DNA of 17,541 nt, taken from CAMDHY01 sp943372725. Lineage in GTDB: Bacteria > Pseudomonadota > Alphaproteobacteria > Rhizobiales > Segnochrobactraceae. Position numbers and translations under genes: made by a program. Shown piece by piece: positions 14,220 through 17,541 of the stretch. The stretch covers positions 1 to 17,541 of the forward strand of contig CALRZT010000063.1 in assembly GCA_943372725.1 (NCBI GenBank), read 5' to 3'. Position 1 is the first letter of the stretch. Every line of letters starts with the position of its first letter. Under the pieces are notes generated by a model, which was not told where the DNA came from, searched no databases, and saw nothing but the letters and a program-made list of their open reading frames with translations.

Positions 14220-16052
14220 TCACTCCGCCGCTCCGTTCAGGCGGGCGAGCACCGTCGCCTCGAGGCGGGCGAACGCCGCCTCGGCGGCGATGCGCTGGGC
14301 GAGACCGGTGCCGAAGCGCGGCGCGGCGGCGCGCACCGGCTCGGGCAGGGCGGCGAACGCCGTGTCGGCGGCGGCGAGGTCGCCGGCGGCGAGCGCCGCC
14401 GTCACCGCATCGAGGCCGAGTGCCACCGGATCGCCGGAGTCGGCGCTCGTCGGCCGGATCGAGACGAGCGACTGCGCCCCCGAGAGCAGCGCGTCGAGCG
14501 GGCCGGCCTCGGCCGGCGCGGCCGGGGCGGGGGCGGTGGCGGCGAACATCGCCGGCTTTTCGAGCGCCAGCATCGCCGCGAGCGCCGCCCGCGTCGGCAC
14601 GCCGGCCTCGGCGGTCGCCGACAGCGCCGTGACGTCGGCGGAGCCTTCGAGCCGCGGCGCCAGGGCGGCGAGTTCGGCCGCATAGGGCCGGCCGACGTCG
14701 AGCGCCTCGCCGAGCCGGAGGGTGGCGAAGGCGACCGCCGCGGGCCCGCGGGCCTGCTCGGCCGGATCGGTCGCCTCCAGCGTGCCGAGGCGCTCGCCCA
14801 GGGCCGCGACGGCGGCTGCAGCGGCGTCGCGGGCGCCGGCGAGCGCCGTCAGCTGCTCGCCGATGGTGGACAGCTGCTGTTCGAGCGTGTCCAGGCGGCC
14901 GTCGAGGCGGTCGTCGAGGGCGGCGAGCTGCTCGCCGGCGGTGCGGTCGACGGTGGCGATGCGCTCGCCGAGCTGCGTATCGAGGGCGCCGACGCGCTGG
15001 TCGAGGGCGGTGAGGGCCGCAGGGTCGGCGGCGGGCGCCGCGGCCGGCGCCGCCGCGAGCTTCTCGACCTCGCCGGTGAGACCGTTGAGGCGATCGCCCA
15101 GCGCCGTGACGCTCGCCTGCAGGTTGGCGGCGTCTGCCGAGCCTTCGCCCGGCACGGCGGCGGACACCTGCTCCTCGAGCGCCAAGAGACGTGCGGAGAG
15201 CGCCGCCTCGTCGGTCGGCGGTATGGCGGCGGCGGCGAGCGCGTCGACCCGCGTGCTGAGTTCGCTCACCGCCTGGCGCAGCGCGGCGGCGGCGTCGGGG
15301 TCGGACGCCGGGGCGGCGGAGACGGCGGCCGAGAGCGCGTCGACGCGGGCCGCGAGTTCGTCGGCGCCGGCATCCGTCGTGCGCGGCATGGGCACGATGC
15401 CGTAATGGGTGACGGCGAGCGCCCCGCCGAGCCCGACGACGCCGCCGATCAGCGCCGCGGCGATCAGGCCGCCGGCGCCGACGCCGCGACGGGGCGGCAT
15501 GGCGGCGGTCGGCGGAACCGTGGTGGAGGACGCACCGGCGGAGGACGCGCCGGTCGAGGACGCACCGGTCGAAGACTTGGCGGACGCGGTGGTCTTGGCG
15601 TCCGCGGCCGTCTTCCCGTCGGTCGGTTTGCCGTCGGCGGCTGGCTTCGTCTCGCTCGATGGTTTGGTCGGCGGGACGGCCGTGGCGGTGGCGGCGGGCT
15701 TCGAGCCGAGGGGCGCAGACGGACCCGGCGACGCGGGTGCGCCCGTGGTCGCGCCGGAAATCCCCGGCGATGGTGCCGTCGCCGGCTTGTCGGCGGCGGC
15801 CGTGGCTTCAGGCTTGCCGGCCGGGCCGGTGGGCTTGCCGTCGGAGGGGCCGGCCGGGCCACCCTTCGAGGTGGCGGCGGGCGGCGACACCGTCGCTTCC
15901 GCTGGATGAGGTCCGGCGGGGTCCTTCGCCGCTCCCGGCGCGCCGGCCGGGCCGGTCGCCGGCACCTCGGTCGCCGTGAGCTCGATGGTCGGGGGGCGGG
16001 CGCCGCCGGTGCGCTTGTCGGTCCGCCCGTTGCCGTCGCCGGTCGCTGCCAT
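14220..16052 (-). CDS. Mitofilin (Mic60)-like inner-membrane protein
   Basis: The 610-residue protein has a Pro/Ala/Gly-rich cytoplasmic N-terminal region (about 1-190), one membrane helix (about 192-215, GGLIAAALIGGVVGLGGALA), a long region of heptad-like coiled coil (about 225-440, with repeated LxALxxRLxxL patterns such as LAALDDRLDGRLDTLEQQL) and a C-terminal helical mitofilin domain (about 455-610). This is the COG4223 family, the alphaproteobacterial relative of mitochondrial Mic60, which shapes intracytoplasmic membranes and contacts outer-membrane proteins. Lying between hemD and hemY is its usual position. A GAGGATC ribosome site precedes the ATG. The N-terminal region contains a Ser/Thr/Gly/Ala repeat (ASSTGASSTGASSAGASS) encoded by 15-bp tandem units. 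Confidence 0.88.
   Translation of the reverse strand: MAATGDGNGRTDKRTGGARPPTIELTATEVPATGPAGAPGAAKDPAGPHPAEATVSPPAATSKGGPAGPSDGKPTGPAGKPEATAAADKPATAPSPGISGATTGAPASPGPSAPLGSKPAATATAVPPTKPSSETKPAADGKPTDGKTAADAKTTASAKSSTGASSTGASSAGASSTTVPPTAAMPPRRGVGAGGLIAAALIGGVVGLGGALAVTHYGIVPMPRTTDAGADELAARVDALSAAVSAAPASDPDAAAALRQAVSELSTRVDALAAAAIPPTDEAALSARLLALEEQVSAAVPGEGSADAANLQASVTALGDRLNGLTGEVEKLAAAPAAAPAADPAALTALDQRVGALDTQLGERIATVDRTAGEQLAALDDRLDGRLDTLEQQLSTIGEQLTALAGARDAAAAAVAALGERLGTLEATDPAEQARGPAAVAFATLRLGEALDVGRPYAAELAALAPRLEGSADVTALSATAEAGVPTRAALAAMLALEKPAMFAATAPAPAAPAEAGPLDALLSGAQSLVSIRPTSADSGDPVALGLDAVTAALAAGDLAAADTAFAALPEPVRAAAPRFGTGLAQRIAAEAAFARLEATVLARLNGAAE
15526..15570. repeat. Three 15-bp tandem units inside the mitofilin gene
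   Basis: GAGGACGCACCGGCG, GAGGACGCGCCGGTC and GAGGACGCACCGGTC are consecutive, with a decayed fourth unit following from 15571. On the - strand they encode TGASS/AGASS units just ahead of the membrane helix. Confidence 0.9.
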
Positions 16053-16113
16053 GATCCTCGCCGTCCTCCAGACCGGCCCTGCCCGTCGCGGGCGGAACCG
16101 ATGATCTCCGGGC

Positions 16114-16119
16114 TTTATA
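16114..16119 (-). promoter_or_regulatory. Possible -10 box upstream of the mitofilin gene
   Basis: The - strand reads TATAAA here, standing out in very GC-rich DNA within the 114-bp gap between hemD and the mitofilin-like gene. Transcription would begin about 50-55 nt before the ATG at 16052. No good -35 box lies 16-18 bp upstream, so the call is tentative. Confidence 0.35.
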
Positions 16120-16166
16120 CACGCTGGGACCCCCGGGCGGCGACCGGACGGATCGCCACCCTCGTG

Positions 16167-16910
16167 TCACACCGCGCGGGGAACCCCTTTCAACAACGCG
16201 AACAGCGCGTTTTCGTTCGGTGCGGCGGCGGCGCGCAGATCGCGCACGCCCGCGGCGGCGAGCGGCGCCAGCACCGCCTTCGAGAGCCCGAGGCAGGGCA
16301 ACGCCGCGAGCGCCTCGGCGAGACCGTCTGCCGCAGCCGCGGCCATGAGGGCCGCTGCGGTGCGCTCCGAATAGACGAGCGCCGCATCGAGACGGCCGGC
16401 CGAAAGCGCCGCGGCGGCGGGGGCGCTCAGCCGCGCCGCCGGCACCGCCTCGTAGACGACGATCGTCGAGACGGCGTGGCCGGCGCTCGCGAGGTCGCCG
16501 GCGAGATCGCCCGCCCGCACCGCCCCGCCGAGATGGAGGATCGTCCCGTCGCCGGGGCGGACGTACTGGCGGATCAGCCGCACGAGATTGGCGACGGCGC
16601 CGTCGGCCGACAGCACCTGCTCGAAGCCGGCCGCCCGCGCCGCCTCGGCGGTGGCGGCCCCGACGGTGAAGACGGGAATGGCGAACAGCGCAGCGAGGTC
16701 GGGGCGGACGCGTGCGAGCGCCGCCGTCGCCTCCACCGCCGTGCGGCTCGTCAGCGCCAAGCCGGCGACGTCGTCGAGGCTGATGACGGCGTCCGTCACC
16801 GGCGCGACCGACAGCATCGGCGACAGCACCGGGTGGTGGCCGAGGGCCGCCAGCGCCGCCGCGGTGCCGGCGGCGTGCGGCTGCGGGCGCGTGACGAGCA
16901 GCCGGGCCAT
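16167..16910 (-). CDS. hemD: Uroporphyrinogen-III synthase
   Basis: The 247-residue protein starts MARLLVTRPQPHAAGTAAAL and has the two-lobed Rossmann-like pattern of HemD: an N-terminal stretch LALTSRTAVEA, a central VGAATAEAARAAGFEQV, then TILHLGGAVRAGDLAGDL and VVYEAVPA, with LVYSERTAAAL near the end. It closes and inverts ring D of hydroxymethylbilane to give uroporphyrinogen III for haem, cobalamin or chlorophyll-type pigments. HemD is poorly conserved, so position directly after hemC (9-bp gap) supports the call. Length is normal. Confidence 0.93.
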   Translation of the reverse strand: MARLLVTRPQPHAAGTAAALAALGHHPVLSPMLSVAPVTDAVISLDDVAGLALTSRTAVEATAALARVRPDLAALFAIPVFTVGAATAEAARAAGFEQVLSADGAVANLVRLIRQYVRPGDGTILHLGGAVRAGDLAGDLASAGHAVSTIVVYEAVPAARLSAPAAAALSAGRLDAALVYSERTAAALMAAAAADGLAEALAALPCLGLSKAVLAPLAAAGVRDLRAAAAPNENALFALLKGVPRAV

Positions 16911-16919
16911 GAGGACGTC

Positions 16920-17541
16920 TCAGGCGGGGTCGAAGAAGCCGGCGCCGGCGCGCGCCTTCAGTTCCGCGCCAGCAGACGCACCGATCGCGACCGCCTCGGC
17001 CACCGCCCCTTCGACGCGGATCGCGTGGGTGGCGCTGCCGTCCGGCCTGAGGATCAGCCCGGAGAACGCGACGCGGCCGCCGGCCACCGTCGCATGGCCG
17101 GCGATCGGCGTGCGACAGGAGCCGTCGAGGGCGTCGAGGAAGGCGCGCTCGCAGGCGAGCGCCACGGCGGTGTTGTCGTCGAGGATGGCGGCGAGGCGAG
17201 CGCGCAGCGCCGTGGCGTCGGTGCGCGTCTCCACCGCGATCGCCCCCTGGCCGACGGCGGGCGGAAAGTCGTCGAGCGACAGGATTTCGGTCGCGACATG
17301 GGCGGCGTCGAGGCGCTTCAGCCCGGCGAGCGCCAGCAGCGTCGCGTCGACGTCGCCGCGCTCGAGCTTGGCGAGGCGCGTCTGCACGTTGCCGCGGAAG
17401 GAGACGACGGAGAGATCGGGCCGCAGGTGGCGCACCAGCGCGCCGCGCCGGAGCGAGGCCGTGCCGACGACGGCGCCGGCCGGCAGGTCCGCCAGCGTCG
17501 GCGCGGTGCGGCCGACGAGCACGTCGCGGACGTCCTCGCGC
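16920..17541 (-). CDS. hemC: Hydroxymethylbilane synthase (porphobilinogen deaminase), partial
   Basis: The frame is open to the right edge, so the N-terminal third or so is missing; about 206 residues are visible, starting REDVRDVLVGR. HemC signatures are clear: GTASLRRGAL, the porphyrin-binding NVQTRLAKLERG, FPPAVGQGAIAVETR, and GSCRTPIAGHA with the cysteine (codon at 17117-17115) that holds the dipyrromethane cofactor. The enzyme joins four porphobilinogen units into hydroxymethylbilane, the substrate of HemD, whose gene follows after 9 bp. Confidence 0.96.
   Translation of the reverse strand, partial: REDVRDVLVGRTAPTLADLPAGAVVGTASLRRGALVRHLRPDLSVVSFRGNVQTRLAKLERGDVDATLLALAGLKRLDAAHVATEILSLDDFPPAVGQGAIAVETRTDATALRARLAAILDDNTAVALACERAFLDALDGSCRTPIAGHATVAGGRVAFSGLILRPDGSATHAIRVEGAVAEAVAIGASAGAELKARAGAGFFDPA

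Noticed and set aside
11759..14632. 957-codon open frame on the + strand opposite hemY
   Set aside because: The product is Arg/Gly-rich without any recognisable domain and runs across the hemY gene, the repeat gap and into the mitofilin gene; it is a shadow of high GC content.

Overview
The window is very GC-rich DNA (well above 70% by eye) from what looks like an alphaproteobacterium, most likely of the Hyphomicrobiales (Rhizobiales). The best evidence is the right-hand block, where hemC, hemD, a mitofilin-like (Mic60/COG4223) gene and hemY lie in one direction, an order typical of that class. I cannot name the genus.

Left part (1-7183, + strand): the edge of a type VI secretion (T6SS) locus. 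A 5'-truncated transglutaminase-like gene is followed by a 239-bp regulatory region, then hcp (tail-tube protein) with a strong hairpin terminator, clpV/tssH (sheath-disassembly AAA+ ATPase), a GAF-AAA+-Fis sigma54 activator of VasH type, and a cytosolic Hanks-type Ser/Thr kinase. The regulatory region has a near-consensus sigma54 (-24/-12) promoter with exact GG-N10-GC spacing, and two perfect inverted repeats further upstream that could be enhancer sites. Promoter and activator about 3.5 kb apart suggest a self-contained circuit driving hcp. The structural baseplate, sheath and membrane genes are not in the window and presumably lie to the left.

Middle part (7164-11460, - strand): five genes in one direction. 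A DevBCA-type exporter (membrane fusion protein, FtsX-like permease, ATPase) is joined by 4-bp stop/start overlaps. After about 155 bp come a small coiled-coil protein and a MinD/ParA-like ATPase with an RGGTGKT P-loop. The ParA gene meets the kinase gene tail to tail with a 20-bp overlap. The coiled-coil and ParA proteins resemble, from memory, proteins and linkers common in cyanobacteria. Whether this block works with the T6SS is an open and interesting question.

Boundary: a complete tRNA-Thr(CGT) gene with encoded CCA (11683-11758, - strand) separates the accessory block from the housekeeping block. Its 3' end faces the T6SS side, the layout expected if the accessory block entered at a tRNA site, but no integrase or repeated att copy is visible here.

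Right part (11960-17541, - strand): hemY, mitofilin-like, hemD and the 3' part of hemC. HemC and HemD make uroporphyrinogen III; the two membrane-anchored proteins are their usual neighbours. HemY carries an unusually long Ala/Pro-rich C-terminal tail, and three separate triplets of 15-bp tandem repeats occur in this block, suggesting repeat-driven expansion.
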